Below the pieces are notes generated by a model. The model was not told the DNA's origin and did not search any database. It saw only the letters and a program-made list of their open reading frames with translations. Of a DNA stretch of 64,000 nucleotides, positions 1 through 10,654 are shown piece after piece (position 1 is the stretch's first letter; every line of letters begins with the position of its first letter). Origin of the DNA: Gigaspora margarita (Eukaryota; Glomeromycota; Glomeromycetes; Diversisporales; Gigasporaceae); NCBI GenBank assembly GCA_009809945.1, contig WTPW01000682.1, positions 167,194-231,193 on the forward strand, in the 5' to 3' direction. The position numbers and the translations under genes were made by a program.

Positions 1-1050
1 TTTTTTCAAGTTAAGGTGCTCACTTCGGGAGTAAGAGTTTTATTCAAGATATGTAGAATCACGGGTTTCCAACATGGCAGTCACCCGACATAGTACATTG
101 ACGAGAGTACAACTAGCCACACCTGCAACTTTTGGTTGCCTATTTAAGTAGCCACCCTAAGGTTCTACCCTAGCTGCCATACCTGCAACCCGCATACCGG
201 TCATTGCCTATTTAAACCCTCTGATCATTGCCGTCTGCCAATCCCTCTTGTATCACTGGAACAAGATCCGGATTCTTTTCTACCTCCCTTAGGACTAATT
301 TATCCCAGTGAGAGACCTGGTAGAGTGGCCCTGTCCCACACAGGTATCACCTACGCTTCAGTAACTTACGCTACAGCTTTACCTATATACTTGCAGTCAG
401 GGCTAACCATTAAACTGCTACCATTACCTACTTCTGCTCTTGCAGAGTTCACTGAACCCCAGTCACTACGTACACATTCCTCTTCTGGCTTTCCTGACCT
501 GTTGTCTGCCTGCTCCCAATCCGTAGGCCCGGAAGGGTCAGTCAGGCTGGCTTTAAGAACCGAAAGGACTCCCTCCTCTTGGTACATGATGCTGTAACAT
601 ATGTCCTTTTCCTCCAGTGCGACTCTGGCAGCCTGGTTGGTAGGGTCATCCCAACCCTCTTGTCATAGGCGTACTGGCCGGCCCATACATACCATCTGAT
701 TCCTTTTCTGTATTACTATCGAAAGCCCAGCTACTCTCTGCTCAGGACTTGCCAAGGGTTTCTGATCTTCAAGTTCTCTTGGTATTACACAATTCCAATA
801 ACCTGCGTAACAGATCTAGAATCTTCTACATCAACGGAATACACCGAGGGGTGGTGCAACCCGAGTTACAGGCCTTATTATGGCCCAACTTATCGACAAA
901 GATCAGTTACTATAACACAGATATAATTTTCAAAAATCGTCTCCAGTGGGATTCGAACCCTATACCTGAGTTACAAATTCCTTGGGGGGGTGACAACTTT
1001 CCAACTTCGCTATGTCGCCACACCCCCTTATCTCATAATTTCACTAAGTA
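1..1050 (-). mobile_element. SINE-A copy 1, long tRNA-headed retroposon (3' end at window start)
   Basis: Read on the minus strand, this copy begins near 1050 with a tRNA-like head, runs through a body of about 900 bases and ends in an A tail (T run at 1-6). The body aligns by eye with copies at 26155-26836 and 63793-64000; shared blocks include the sequence around 325-470 and the stretch reading TACAACTAGCCA near 107-118. Its tail differs from the other two copies, so it is a distinct subfamily. It is long for a SINE. A short frame (587 down to 366) ends in MVSPDCKYIGKAVA, and the same ending with one change is kept in frame in the second copy, so coding ancestry is possible but unproven. 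No TSD can be checked because the 3' flank lies outside the window. No known family name is recognised. Confidence 0.75.
938..1019 (-). promoter_or_regulatory. tRNA-like head of SINE-A with pol III A and B boxes
   Basis: On the minus strand an A box TAGCGAAGTTGG (1012-1001) and a perfect B box GGTTCGAATCC (959-949) lie about 42 bases apart, as in tRNA genes. The 5' part GGCGACATAGC resembles a serine or leucine tRNA start. The acceptor and anticodon stems do not pair well, so I read it as a tRNA-derived internal promoter and not a working tRNA gene. Confidence 0.65.
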
Positions 1051-1060
1051 ACTGCTCTGG

Positions 1061-1860
1061 ATGTTTTAACAAAAAAGATTCCTTACAAAATTTTGATATA
1101 TGTGCAGTTAGTTTGTTCATATTGTATTGAATATTGATATAAATTTATGTAATTATCATACGTTAATTTATATTATTATCTGTGCCAAAACCTGTACCAT
1201 TTGGACTAATAAAGCATTGCAATACCAAAACTATTAATGGTCTAATTTGTACAGGCATACGGTTTACCACTGTTCAAAAATCCATGCCAATCCAAGCCTA
1301 CTATATACCAAATACGGATTTAACCCATGCCTTTATACTGTCAAACCATACCTATATGGTACATTTTAGGGTATTAAATAAAAAATTTTAAATTTTAAAT
1401 TAGCAAAAATTGACCCAGCCAGGATATGAAAACCATAAAATTTACTTTGTATCACCTTAGTAGCTAACCTACAAATATTTTTTTGGCATGTGCCTGCACA
1501 TGACTACTTGCCAGGGATCCAGAAAATATTGATTAATTTAGCCAAAATTTATATCGATTTGGTCAAAAATATCGATTTATATTGATATCCTATAATTGAT
1601 CCATAAGAATTTAAGATTTGGTGTAATATTAAATAACATGATTAGCATCTAAGTTCATCCAATAGTTGAGGTTGGCCAAATTAGTATGCCGCATGGATCA
1701 GATCAGACAGATTTTAAAAGATTCAGATCCAATCTGAAAACCAGATCAGATCCATGTTTAGATCTAAATTTTGAAGCCAAAGATCTGGATCTGATATAGT
1801 TACACAACTTCCAATTTTGTATAATATACGATTGCAAATAACTTGTGATTTTGTAATCTA
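1061..1860. other. Gene-free AT-rich stretch with GATC-rich repeats
   Basis: No gene is recognised. At about 1690-1800 there is a cluster of AGATCAGATC/GATCTGGATC-type words, and a similar cluster lies at 60880-60985, which points to an old dispersed repeat. The 69-codon frame at 1182-1391 is low complexity and shows no domain. Confidence 0.4.
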
Positions 1861-1930
1861 AATTGAACGATTTTGGTACCATTCAATTCGTTGTTGAGAC
1901 GAATCAAATGGTACCAAAATCATCCAATTT
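1861..1930. repeat. GAGACGA-loop hairpin, solo copy
   Basis: Two arms of about 30 bases pair around a short loop; the right arm contains GAATCAAATGGTACCAAAAT. The same hairpin occurs inside the MITEs at 3313-3845 and 56568-58009, and related forms are at 8675-8752 and beside the assembly gap. Confidence 0.6.
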
Positions 1931-2105
1931 GGACCAATAGATTCAGAGTTATACCAAATTTCTTTTAACTCGCCACAATACCAATACTTACCTTAAATTA
2001 TATAACGAAATAATTTATATATGTTGTATCTCAGATTAAAACTTGTGTTAGATTGAATCTAATGTATACCAGATAACTATCAATTGACTAGCATTAAATA
2101 ATCAT

Positions 2106-2285
2106 CAATAACTAAAGATAGACAAAATACAAAATTTTCATTTTAGCATACACATGTGCATGCATTTTTTGTATGCATGCATACATGTTTTGGCAAAAGT
2201 TATGAATTAATTTCTTAATGCTAGCCAGAATTAATTGCATGCATGCATGTAGTCATGTGCATAGTGCCTATCTTTAGCAATAACT
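2106..2285. mobile_element. Short MITE-like inverted repeat with ATGCATGC interior
   Basis: The left end AATAACTAAAGATAG is matched in inverse by CTATCTTTAGCAATAACT at the right. The interior has ATGCATGC/CATGTGCATG runs. No clear TSD was found and no coding capacity is seen. Confidence 0.45.
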
Positions 2286-2602
2286 AATCTAAACTAACTA
2301 CTAAATTTACTATAATTTTATACTAACCTTAATCTAATTTAGTTTAGATATCAATCTAATACAAAAATTGATCTAAGGCACAATATATATACTCTATTTA
2401 TAATATTAAAAAAAATTTACAAATTTTGTAACTTTAAAAAAACTTATAATTTTTTTAGCAATAAGAGTAAATATATTAGAAATACTAAAATTGCAATAAT
2501 AAGTTATTTTTAATATTTTTTCTTTTTTATATAGTATATAAAACATATAGCAAGATTTATATAAAATTAATTTTATACTCACTACTTAATAATTAAATTA
2601 TA

Positions 2603-2625
2603 AAAAGCATGGTCTCACCTTTAAC

Positions 2626-2670
<45 letters not shown>
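2603..2670 (+). mobile_element. Extreme 5'-truncated LINE tail with poly(A)
   Basis: Only about 24 bases of body (AAAAGCATGGTCTCACC, then TTTAACATT) precede about 40 A residues. The exact 14-bp duplication ATAATTAAATTATA flanks it (2589-2602 and 2671-2684). The word GGTCTCACC also ends the LINE at 39965-42381 next to its A tail, so this is a target-primed insertion that copied almost nothing except the tail. Confidence 0.75.
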
Positions 2671-2673
<3 letters not shown>

Positions 2674-2720
2674 ATTAAATTATATATAAAATAAATTAAA
2701 AAGATTTATGCAATTGTAAT

Positions 2721-4683
2721 TACTGTAAACTGCTATATAAATGACCTCTTCACATATCAGACCCCTATGAATTAGACTCAGATCTATAGTATAGAGTCAA
2801 TTTTTGATAAAATATAAAAGACCCGGGTATACAAATAGGAATAAATATTTAGAAGACCCGGGTATAATATTGTGTTCTGGTATATAAATAAAATATAAGC
2901 ATGCTTAACATCATATATGTTACACTAGAGTTGGCGATATACTACTAATATGTTTCTATATATAAAAATGATCCTTGTTTTTTTAGATACACAAATTGCA
3001 TTTTTTTTCTATTGATAATTTATTGTACACAATAGCTATAAGGTTATAGAGCTGTGCTATGTCAACTTTAAAATAATCTTTAAGTTTTTTTCAAATAAAG
3101 TACAAAAATTTGCTCTATAGTTTAGTTATTTGGAATTTAATATCGATCTTTTCAGACTTTCGCTTTAAAATTTTTGTTTGTTAAGTCTGCACATCTAAGC
3201 ATTTTTTATTTTTATTATTGTAAAAATAATAATGATAAGCATATTTACTGTACGAGAATTTTTGATTTAATAATATATCACCAAACCCAATATTACACAG
3301 ATTCATATATTAGGGGGCATCCATAAATAACATTATGTACCCTACATAGTAGCTCTTGACCCCCCTCCTCTACTATATAAAAAAATTTTTAAAAATCCGT
3401 ATGTTTATATATATAATTTTACAAAAACTTGAATATATAATGACCCAGTGATCTAATCTGGAAGATTTTGGTACCACTCGATTCGTCTCTATGAGACGAA
3501 TCCAATGGTATCAAAATCATTTCATTTGGATCACTGAATCACGTTTTATTAACGAAATACTATTGATTTTATAGTAATTTTATAAGAAAACATAATAACC
3601 AATAGTATTTCGTTAATAAAACGTGATACAGTAATCCAAATCAAATGAAATTGGTACCATTCGAATCCTCTCCTCGAGACGGTTCGAATAGTACCAAAAT
3701 CATCCAATTTGAACTACTGGATCAAGTTTTAGACAAATTTTTATAAAAAAATTGTGTTATGTTGGGAGGACCCTCCCTACATATTGGAAAATCATTATAT
3801 TTTGGGGACCCCCCCTCAAGCATAACGTTATTTATGGATGCCCCCTTATATGTATCGTATTTTTTTTTATTATATAGTATTATTATTAATATATATATGT
3901 AGGGTGTATTTTTTGGTATGCTAATATTTCTTTCGCGTGTTATCACTTGTAGATGTCCATTGTAGGAATTGTTGCTTGTAGATGTTGTACTCATAAGTGT
4001 CATAAGTGTTATCATCATAGGTAGTTGCTTGTATACATTGTCGCTTGTAGGTTTTCATCTTTGTTGTTGACATTTCGTTGCTTGTAGTATCATTAATCAG
4101 CATTGTTATTTATAGGTTTTTTCATATATTCTGATCTTCATTGTTGGTATTGACATTTTGTAGTTTCTTACTTCTTTTCGTCTTTTCTGCTGCTGCAATT
4201 TTGTTGATGTAGGCATTTTAGGCCCCTTGTGCTGATACTATTTACCATTGTCGCATTGGTATAATTAGTAAGGTCTTGTAAGTCATAGTATTTTTAATAT
4301 ATAAATGGTAGCAGAGACTTTTCTTGTAGCCTAGATTGGTTAGTGTTAGTGTTACAGATAAAATTAGGCTTTGTTAGCAGTAATATTAGTGTTAGATTGG
4401 TTTTGTTTAGTAGTATTAGCAATAGGTAAGTATATTCAGTACACAATAAGCTTAGAGCAGTATATATATATCAAATCATATAATAAATAATATAACATAG
4501 CAAATAATACACCAATATCACCAAGATATGCAATATATATACTAGACCTTTATATAAATTTCCATATATAAATTTTCCAGTTATCAGATCTGTATCCATA
4601 CAAGAGACCCAGGAGTCTATTAATAGGTTTTAAAATAGATAAAATGTAACAAATCTGGGTCATTTATATAGCAGTTTATAGTA
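2721..4683. mobile_element. Possible long-TIR element interrupted by a MITE
   Basis: The left sequence CTGTAAACTGCTATATAAAT recurs in inverse at 4658-4683. Just inside are AGACCCGGGTATA words (about 2817-2875), which are shared with the MITE at 60664-60875. The interior is non-coding apart from the nested MITE at 3313-3845. The outer ends were not confirmed by a TSD. Confidence 0.45.
3313..3845. mobile_element. PIF/Harbinger-like MITE (GGGGGCATCC family), copy 1
   Basis: The inverted ends GGGGGCATCCATAAATAAC and their complement bound 533 bases, with TTA on each side (3310-3312 and 3846-3848). A 3-bp TTA/TWA duplication and G-rich ends are typical of PIF/Harbinger MITEs. Inside are two GAGACGA-loop hairpins (about 3450-3540 and 3640-3720) that flank an inverted pair of ACGTTTTATTAACGAAATAC arms. 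The reading frames here are side products of the palindrome. Confidence 0.85.
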
Positions 4684-4854
4684 TTTAAAGTTATTACTTT
4701 AGAAATTATCTTATATTCATCCTTTAATAATTTGATAGTATATATAATTAGTTAAAAAAATATTATATAGATGGTTAAATTGTTAATTTGTAAATTTAGA
4801 AAAGTTTTATTCAATTATAAATTATTATAAAGGGTTAATTTAGAAATTAATTTT

Positions 4855-5022
4855 TCAGCTAAAGCTAGAAATTAAAAGCCTCAATTCAAAAATATAAATC
4901 TCACTAAAACCCATCTAATACTAAACCCTAATCTAATTATTAAAAAAAAAGATAAAAAAATGTGCTTAAAAGGTTTAAAAATTTTATATTAAATAAATAA
5001 AATTTCTAGCACCAGCTACAAC
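4855..5022. mobile_element. GCTGAAGCTAGAAATT-family MITE, copy 1
   Basis: The left end TTCAGCTAAAGCTAGAAATT pairs with TTTCTAGCACCAGCTACAA at the right. The interior has ACTAAACCCTAATC, a telomere-like word seen in several MITEs here. A relative lies at 14079-14266. Confidence 0.5.
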
Positions 5023-5145
5023 AATAATTTATATTTACTAACTAATAATAATTTATGATTTTTGTTAAATTTAGCAAGTTGTGATGCCATGGATTAATAT
5101 TTTAAAAAGAAATTAAATAATTATTAGTTAAGGTTAGGGTTCGAG

Positions 5146-5600
5146 CTATAGTACAGGCAGCCTAGTCCTGACAAATAAAATAGATAAAATTCAAATTGCT
5201 AATTCTTTTTCAAAAAAAATTGTAAAAAAAAAATACTATCTTAAAATGTTAAATCAAAACAAGCTAAACACTTCTACATTCTTAAATTTTTTTAAATCTA
5301 TTTATAAAAAAAGTTATAGCAGATTAAAGTTAGAGCATTTTTATAATTAAATATGAAATTTGGTCACCTTTTATATATATAAAAAAACCAAATTTGGCCT
5401 CTTAAAAATTTAAGTTTGGCCACTTTATATATATTTTAAAAATTAAATTTGGCCACTTTATATATATTAAAAACTTAAATTTGGCACTTAATATCTAAAT
5501 TTTCAAATTGGTCTCTTCATATTTATAAAAAATAAAATCTGAATTTGGCCACTAAAAATTTTTATTTGCTGTGACTAGGCTGTTTGCACTGTAGTATTAG
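5146..5600. mobile_element. MITE with internal AATTTGGCCACTT tandem repeat
   Basis: The left end (CTATAGTACAGGCAGCCTAG) is matched in inverse near 5570-5600 (CTAGGCTGTTTGCACTGTAG). Between about 5355 and 5560 lie four or five imperfect units of about 45-50 bases, each with AAATTTGGCCACTTTATATA. No frame of note. Confidence 0.5.
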
Positions 5601-5752
5601 GATTAGAGTTAGAGGGCATATATATGCAAAAATTAAGTGCTAAAGACTTTTAATTAGACTAGTTTATCATTTTTGTTACACAATATCCTGTGATCTAATT
5701 GGTTGATCATATTAATCTGCGATAAAGCAACCTAATAAGTTATTATAATTTA

Positions 5753-5943
5753 TTATTTGTAACAGCCTGTTACACACTTATTTGTAACAGCCCATAAGGC
5801 CACATTGGGTTAGGGTCAAGATTAATACAAAATTGCGAGAGGATCATTTTTTGTTAGAAGTGCAATAGGTGTTGTCTTAGTAAAATTTTGAGTTAGAAAT
5901 AAAGGCTGTTACAAATAAGCGTGTAACAGGCTGTAACAAATAA
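5753..5943. mobile_element. 191-bp MITE with GTAACAGCCTGTTAC ends
   Basis: Nearly perfect inverted ends of about 38 bases begin TTATTTGTAACAGCCTGTTA and enclose a short unique core containing GGGTTAGGGTC. The ends are themselves palindromic. The TSD is ambiguous. Confidence 0.65.
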
Positions 5944-8012
5944 CATTATCCATAATTTATATATAATTAATTGAAAACTTTGTTCAATTGTAAATTATTA
6001 TAGTTTTTAATTTGGAAATTAATTTTATACTCACCGTCTAGTAATTTAATTTATATTAATTAGAAAAGTTTGACTAATTATGAATTTTTATTATTAAGCT
6101 TTTTTAATTTATAAACAATCAAAATCGGACAGAAAATTTTCTTGAAAAATAATTAAGCGCATACTTATACATGGAATAGACCGAAAAAGAAAAAAATAAA
6201 GAAAAATGCGAAATAAAGATAGCTATACAATTTTCCTGCAAGATAATTAAGCGTATACTTATTTGCGCCCCTAATACTAAATTAGACCGACAACGAAAAA
6301 AAAAATAACGATAATGAAAATGTGAATATAAGAAAAATGAGTGCAAAAATGATATGAAACTTTTAATTATCCGAAGGATACTACAGACGAAACGATAGTG
6401 TAATAAATAAAAATTATTATATATATCGTTATATCGATATAGAAATTTTATTAAGCATACCAGGAACGGAGTGCAACGATGTGTATGGTTATATGGCAAG
6501 TGATGAAGCATTGTTAATACTAATCTGAATTTTATGCCACGTGTTTCGGGATGAAAAGGTGTATCCGAATCCGTGTATCTGACTGTATTTGCTTTATTTA
6601 TCACTGTATTGTTATATTTTATCGCTATGATAAAGTACATGTACCGAATAAATTATATTAAGTTGTTAACCGTTTGAATTATTATTTGTCAATCGTATGT
6701 GCATACGTACAGTATCGCATAAAAGGCTAGCACTTTGATAAAGAATAAACCAATGCGATTGACGTTTTGTTTCACATTTTTTTTTGCATTTTTCATCTTT
6801 TGCCTAAATTAGTTTAGTCAATATCTATCGCTGCGTGTATGTTTTTGTTTGCAACAAGAATTGATCCATAGATAATATACTTGTTGTATATTAATAAGTT
6901 CGTATTATATATTATACAATTGAATTATGTGGTTATGAATTGGTATAATTTTACTATATTAAGATTAAGCCATTATAACGAAAGTTTATCGTTAGAATCC
7001 CAACTAAGTGGTGCTAAATCGGCTAGTTTACTTACAAATTGAACCGGAAAGAATGTGGCCGTTAAGTGAATTTAGTGATTTGTATGGTTACTTACAGATC
7101 GAATTTGGTAGAATTTTAGTCACTGGGCGAATTTACAGTAGATGGGAATATGGTGATTTTACTGTACTTACAGATTGAACCAGGAAGTGATTTATATAGA
7201 ATATAGGTGATATCAGTTTTGTATTAGCGCAATTTTTATATTGATTACTGTATATATTCGCTAATAATATAAGTAATTTTGATAGCTATATTTGATATTG
7301 GTATTACTCTAATATATAATACTATATATATTTTATTACTTTTATTTTTTTATGCTGCTACTATCAGTACTAAAAGAAGTAATTGTATCATAAATTTGTT
7401 GTGGCGTTCAGGTTTGAAAAAAAAATAACGGAACAATTCACATTATAACATTATTACCTCAAATCTTAATAACATATTCATTCATATATATCCTTTAAAA
7501 ATTTTACGCATATTTACCTAAAGCATATATGCTTACTAACGCTGTAATACCAATTCATACGTTGATCGTAATTACAGCCACGAATACGAAGAATACGAAA
7601 TTTAAAAAGACGAAAATTGGTTTCATATACTTGCGATTAAATGGAGTAGCTCACATGAAATCATGTGTTATACATACAACTTAAAAAAAAGCAACACATG
7701 CACTTGTAATGTACTTGTAATATGAATTCAATCGAAGCTTTTAGCATGCGTATGTTGAAACGCAGTAATACGAATTTCACACGCCAGCCTCCTCTTTATG
7801 AATATGTGCTAGTATGATTTTTTATTAATAGAGAAATTTCTCACGACGTACGTACGTACGTGCGTAAGTACGCAATTCATTATAAGCCAATGCAACAGCA
7901 TCAATTATATATCGCTATGCTAATATCAAATATTACAAACACATACCTTTAAAAGGCAATTCATTTTACACACACTATTAAATACTCGTCGCTATTTTCA
8001 TTTTCTCATCAC
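5944..8012. other. Host-like stretch without a recognised gene
   Basis: CG dinucleotides become visibly more common here (for example CGACGTACGTACGTACGTGC at about 7845). Two imperfect copies of a unit of about 105 bases occur at 6130-6340 (shared words AATAATTAAGCG and TACTTAT). Three units at about 7010-7200 share ACTTACAGATTGAA. The 173-codon minus-strand frame at 6119-6640 is hydrophobic low-complexity sequence without a domain. Confidence 0.4.
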
Positions 8013-8162
8013 ATGAACAAAATGATTGGTAAAAAAATGTACGGGATACTCGTAACGGACGATAATTGGGCTGGAGCGAAGGGGAACGGAGTTAGATCCT
8101 TACCCATAGAAGTTTTGCCGATGTCCACTCTCGCCCCTGCAAATGTGATAAACTTTCGATGA
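8013..8162 (+). CDS. Small hypothetical ORF in a GC-richer island (49 aa)
   Basis: The ATG at 8013 opens 49 codons ending at TGA 8160-8162. The composition (MYGILVTDDNWAGAKGNG, then SLPIEVLPMSTLAPANV) is unlike the surrounding AT-rich sequence. The minus strand of the same island is also open (…GARVDIGKTSMGKDL…), so the coding strand is undecided. No family was recognised. It may be a remnant of a larger gene or of a transposon end. Function unknown. Confidence 0.25.
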   Translation: MNKMIGKKMYGILVTDDNWAGAKGNGVRSLPIEVLPMSTLAPANVINFR

Positions 8163-8317
8163 TCCCTTGTAAAACCTTTTTACTCAGCAACCCGATCAAT
8201 GAATAGAAAATACTAAAAACTAAACTAATTGATAAACTGATTAACAAACTGATTCATAAACTGATTAATAAACCGTTGAATTTTTTTTTTTCTTTTTACG
8301 TTGAAATTTATGATAAA

Positions 8318-8537
8318 ATGCAAAAACACAAAAGAATTTATACGCCTGAGCAAAAGACCGCAAGAAATGATGCTAGAAGATTAGCTTCGATGACACCTGA
8401 AGAGCAATTATCGAATACGTAGTGAATTAACAAAAAGGCAAGACCAGCGCAAACGGCAAAACTCTATTAGTAAAAGAAACTGCGGACCAAAAATGACAGA
8501 CAACTATATGTTTAATCATTATTTGAATTTATTTTAA
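8318..8537 (+). pseudogene. Basic, Gln/Arg-rich N-terminal fragment in two frames
   Basis: The ATG at 8318 gives 34 codons (MQKHKRIYTPEQKTARNDAR, then RLASMTPEEQLS) before a TAG at 8420. A second frame, overlapping from 8409, goes on with RIRSELTKRQDQRKRQNSIS and stops at TAA 8535-8537. A one-base shift near 8410 would join them. TPEEQ/RxRQN-type repeats of this kind are known upstream of helicase-like genes in Helitron-type elements and in other fungal low-complexity proteins; that link is only an impression. I regard it as a broken gene start. Confidence 0.35.
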
Positions 8538-8619
8538 TTTTACTTTTTTTTAATATTTTGTCTCTACTACTCGCCCACCAGCTTCGCGATATAGTTATAA
8601 ATCGCAAGACTTAAACATA

Positions 8620-8800
8620 TCGGCTGATTTTGACCATCACCATTAAAAATTGCAAAGTATTCAACAGTAAATAACTTTTGATCCATTGGTCTGTTTTCGT
8701 CTCAATGAGACGAACATTTTGTGCTAAAATTATCCAAAACAGACCAATGGATCAAAAATTATTTACTGTTGAATACTTAATAGTGATCAAAATCAGCCGA
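8620..8800. mobile_element. 181-bp hairpin MITE with TA duplication
   Basis: The inverted ends TCGGCTGATTTTGA and TCAAAATCAGCCGA enclose a nearly complete foldback whose centre is GTCTCAATGAGAC. TA lies on both sides (8618-8619 and 8801-8802). The 86-codon frame at 8678-8938 is a by-product of the arm. The TA duplication suggests mobilisation by a Tc1/mariner-type enzyme. Confidence 0.7.
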
Positions 8801-9299
8801 TATAATTATCACAAAACCGTAAGACATTGGCACAAGGAATATGCTATAAGTCTCACATTTGTTGCTATATCAAGAGTCCGCGCTCTTGCTGATCTTCGTT
8901 TCAATAGTACTTTTCTTAAAATAAAGTACAAAAATTGAGGAAAATACACGTTATAGAGACCTTCTTTATGACTTTATGAATTGCTATTTATGTCTTTCAT
9001 TGTGGCTTATATGAATTATGATTATTAATATAAATTTATAAAATATTTTGCTTATATTATATTTTTTATTTATATTATATACAGTATTATATTTAAAAAA
9101 AAATTTTTTTAAAACTAATATTTAAGGTCCAACCCTATAACATGGCGTCATTTTATTAACAAACTTTTTATCACAATAATAATATATTTCAAAACATGAT
9201 AATTTTGTCGAACCACATAATGTTTGATATCCTCCGGTTTGATTCTAAAAGCTTACTTTCACGTGCACTTGTATTATAGAGCAATCCAAGACACTGTTT

Positions 9300-9835
9300 T
9301 AAGGCACAAGACTTATATGGACGTTAGATGCTGAAGAGCAACGTCATTTAATTCCCTATAAAATTACTCTCCCAAGTAGCTCACAAACATTATTATTCAA
9401 ATATACAATCTATGATGCTGAAGAGCAACGTCAATTAATTCCCTTTAAAATTACTCTCCTCAAGTAGCTCACAAACATTATTATTCAATTATAAAATCTA
9501 TGATGCTAATGAGCAACGTCAATTAATTCCCTTTAAAATTACTCTCTCAAGTAGCTCACAAACATTATTATTCAATATACAATCTATTACTGGTTCTTTT
9601 TACACAAGAGTAGAGTTTTGGATAGAAGATAATACAGGCCGTGATCGTCAGATAAAGAAACGACCATAAAAAAAATTTGAAAACACACTCGAATTAGGAA
9701 AATTAAGACACTTCGCTTCGTTAAACTTAAACAAGCGTATGATGCACTTGAAATTTTAGTTGGTCGTATTCCAGCATATGGAAATAAAACCAAATCGTTG
9801 GAATATAAAAAGAAAAATCAAATTAATAGACGTGA
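9300..9835 (+). pseudogene. Broken hypothetical gene with triplicated coding unit
   Basis: Plus-strand frames give protein-like but interrupted text: GTRLIWTLDAEEQRHLIPYK, repeated forms ending SSSQTLLF, then ITGSFYTRVEFWIEDNTGRD, and in a shifted frame LKQAYDALEILVGRIPAYGN. Stops and frame changes separate these pieces. The SSSQTLLF segment runs naturally into ITGSFYTRVEF, so the repeat units seem to have multiplied inside an older ORF. No family was recognised. The next frame at 9925 may belong to the same former gene. Confidence 0.4.
9327..9590 (+). repeat. 87-88-bp tandem repeat, three copies
   Basis: Units start at 9327, 9414 and 9502 (GATGCTGAAGAGCAACGTCA) and each runs through AGTAGCTCACAAACATTATT. 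The period changes from 87 to 88, so the reading frame is lost between the second and third copies. The units differ at few sites, implying a recent expansion. Confidence 0.85.
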
Positions 9836-9924
9836 AATTTTATCTAACGACGTGAAATTTTTCTTTAACGACATAAAATTTTTTCTTTAACGACATTAAA
9901 TCTTTTTCTTTATAATATAAAAGT

Positions 9925-10191
9925 ATGGACGTTTTTTTTAACGGAACTGAATATACTGATATAAGTGATCTTAGTGATCAACAAATTATGGAATGGGCTC
10001 AATCGAAAGGTGAAAATCAATTTACACTCGGACCAAACTCACCAACAAAATCCTGACGATCATGGATTTCTTATCAAATGCAACAATTTCTAGAGTGTCC
10101 TCAGATTTTCGTAACATCGATTATTACGAGTAATTATATGCAGATTTTAGAAATGATAGATAAAGAACTCGCAGAAAAAAAATATGATTAA
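9925..10191 (+). pseudogene. Hypothetical acidic protein, 88 codons with one in-frame TGA
   Basis: The ATG at 9925 follows a TATAATATAAAAG sequence. The frame reads MDVFFNGTEYTDISDLSDQQ, then IMEWAQSKGENQFTLGPNSP, meets a TGA at about 10054, and continues in the same frame (SWISYQMQQFLECPQIFVTS … IDKELAEKKYD) to TAA at 10189-10191. The composition is that of a soluble protein, not of a transposon. One substitution seems to have broken it. Readthrough, or an intron removing the TGA, is possible but no good splice pair was seen. Family unknown. Confidence 0.4.
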
Positions 10192-10227
10192 ATTAAAATT
10201 TATACTTAATAAGTATAAATTTATAAT

Positions 10228-10274
10228 AAGAGGGAATGGACCTCGCTTTAAAAAAAAAAAAAAAAAAAAAAAAA
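10228..10274 (+). mobile_element. 47-bp retroposed tail with poly(A)
   Basis: About 22 bases (AAGAGGGAATGGACCTCGCT plus TT) precede about 26 A residues, flanked by the exact 16-bp duplication AGTATAAATTTATAAT (10212-10227 and 10275-10290). This is a second near-bodyless retroposition event. Its body differs from the one at 2603-2670, so the donor was another RNA. Confidence 0.75.
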
Positions 10275-10499
10275 AGTATAAATTTATAATTAGCTAATTT
10301 GCCAAATTTGCTAATTTCACTAGCTATTTTTGCTATCAACGTCCCTGGTGATCGTGTAAATGTTGTCACATATTTTTTGATTACTCTACAAACTAGTAAA
10401 AAATTTTAAACATTTAACTCTTAAAAAAACCAATTAGCATTCGATCCAATTTATAAAAAACCCCTTTTACCACAATGATATTATGCAATATCGTTGATG

Positions 10500-10625
10500 A
10501 AGTTGGCGTGCAGAGAATGACAATGTCATAGTTTTTGAGTGGATGGAGAAGGGTAATTTAAAGAATTTGTATTCGAATTCTGAAATAGATTGGAAATAAA
10601 AACTAAAAATCTTCGAATCCTAAAA
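10500..10625 (+). pseudogene. Protein-kinase fragment (subdomain V-like)
   Basis: The frame NVIVFEWMEKGNLKNLYSNS, then EIDWK, a stop, and KLKIF resembles the hinge and following helix of eukaryotic protein kinases (VFEYxxxGNLxxYL…DWxxRLxI). Nothing of the glycine loop, HRD or DFG motifs was found nearby, so it is a short relic. It lies just upstream of the LRR relic, a kinase/repeat arrangement common in the large signalling families of arbuscular-mycorrhizal fungi (inference). Confidence 0.4.
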
Positions 10626-10654
10626 TATTCAAAGAAAAACAATGACTATTAGAA

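Noticed and set aside
325-597. 90-codon plus-strand frame as a gene
   Set aside because: Antisense to SINE-A; the similar frame at 26307-26516 exists because the element is repeated.
938-1019. Functional tRNA gene
   Set aside because: The A and B boxes are good, but acceptor and anticodon stems do not pair and the sequence continues into a SINE body.
6119-6640. 173-codon minus-strand frame as a membrane protein
   Set aside because: Low-complexity Phe/Tyr/Ile-rich text from AT-rich DNA that overlaps an imperfect tandem repeat; no domain, no usual start context.
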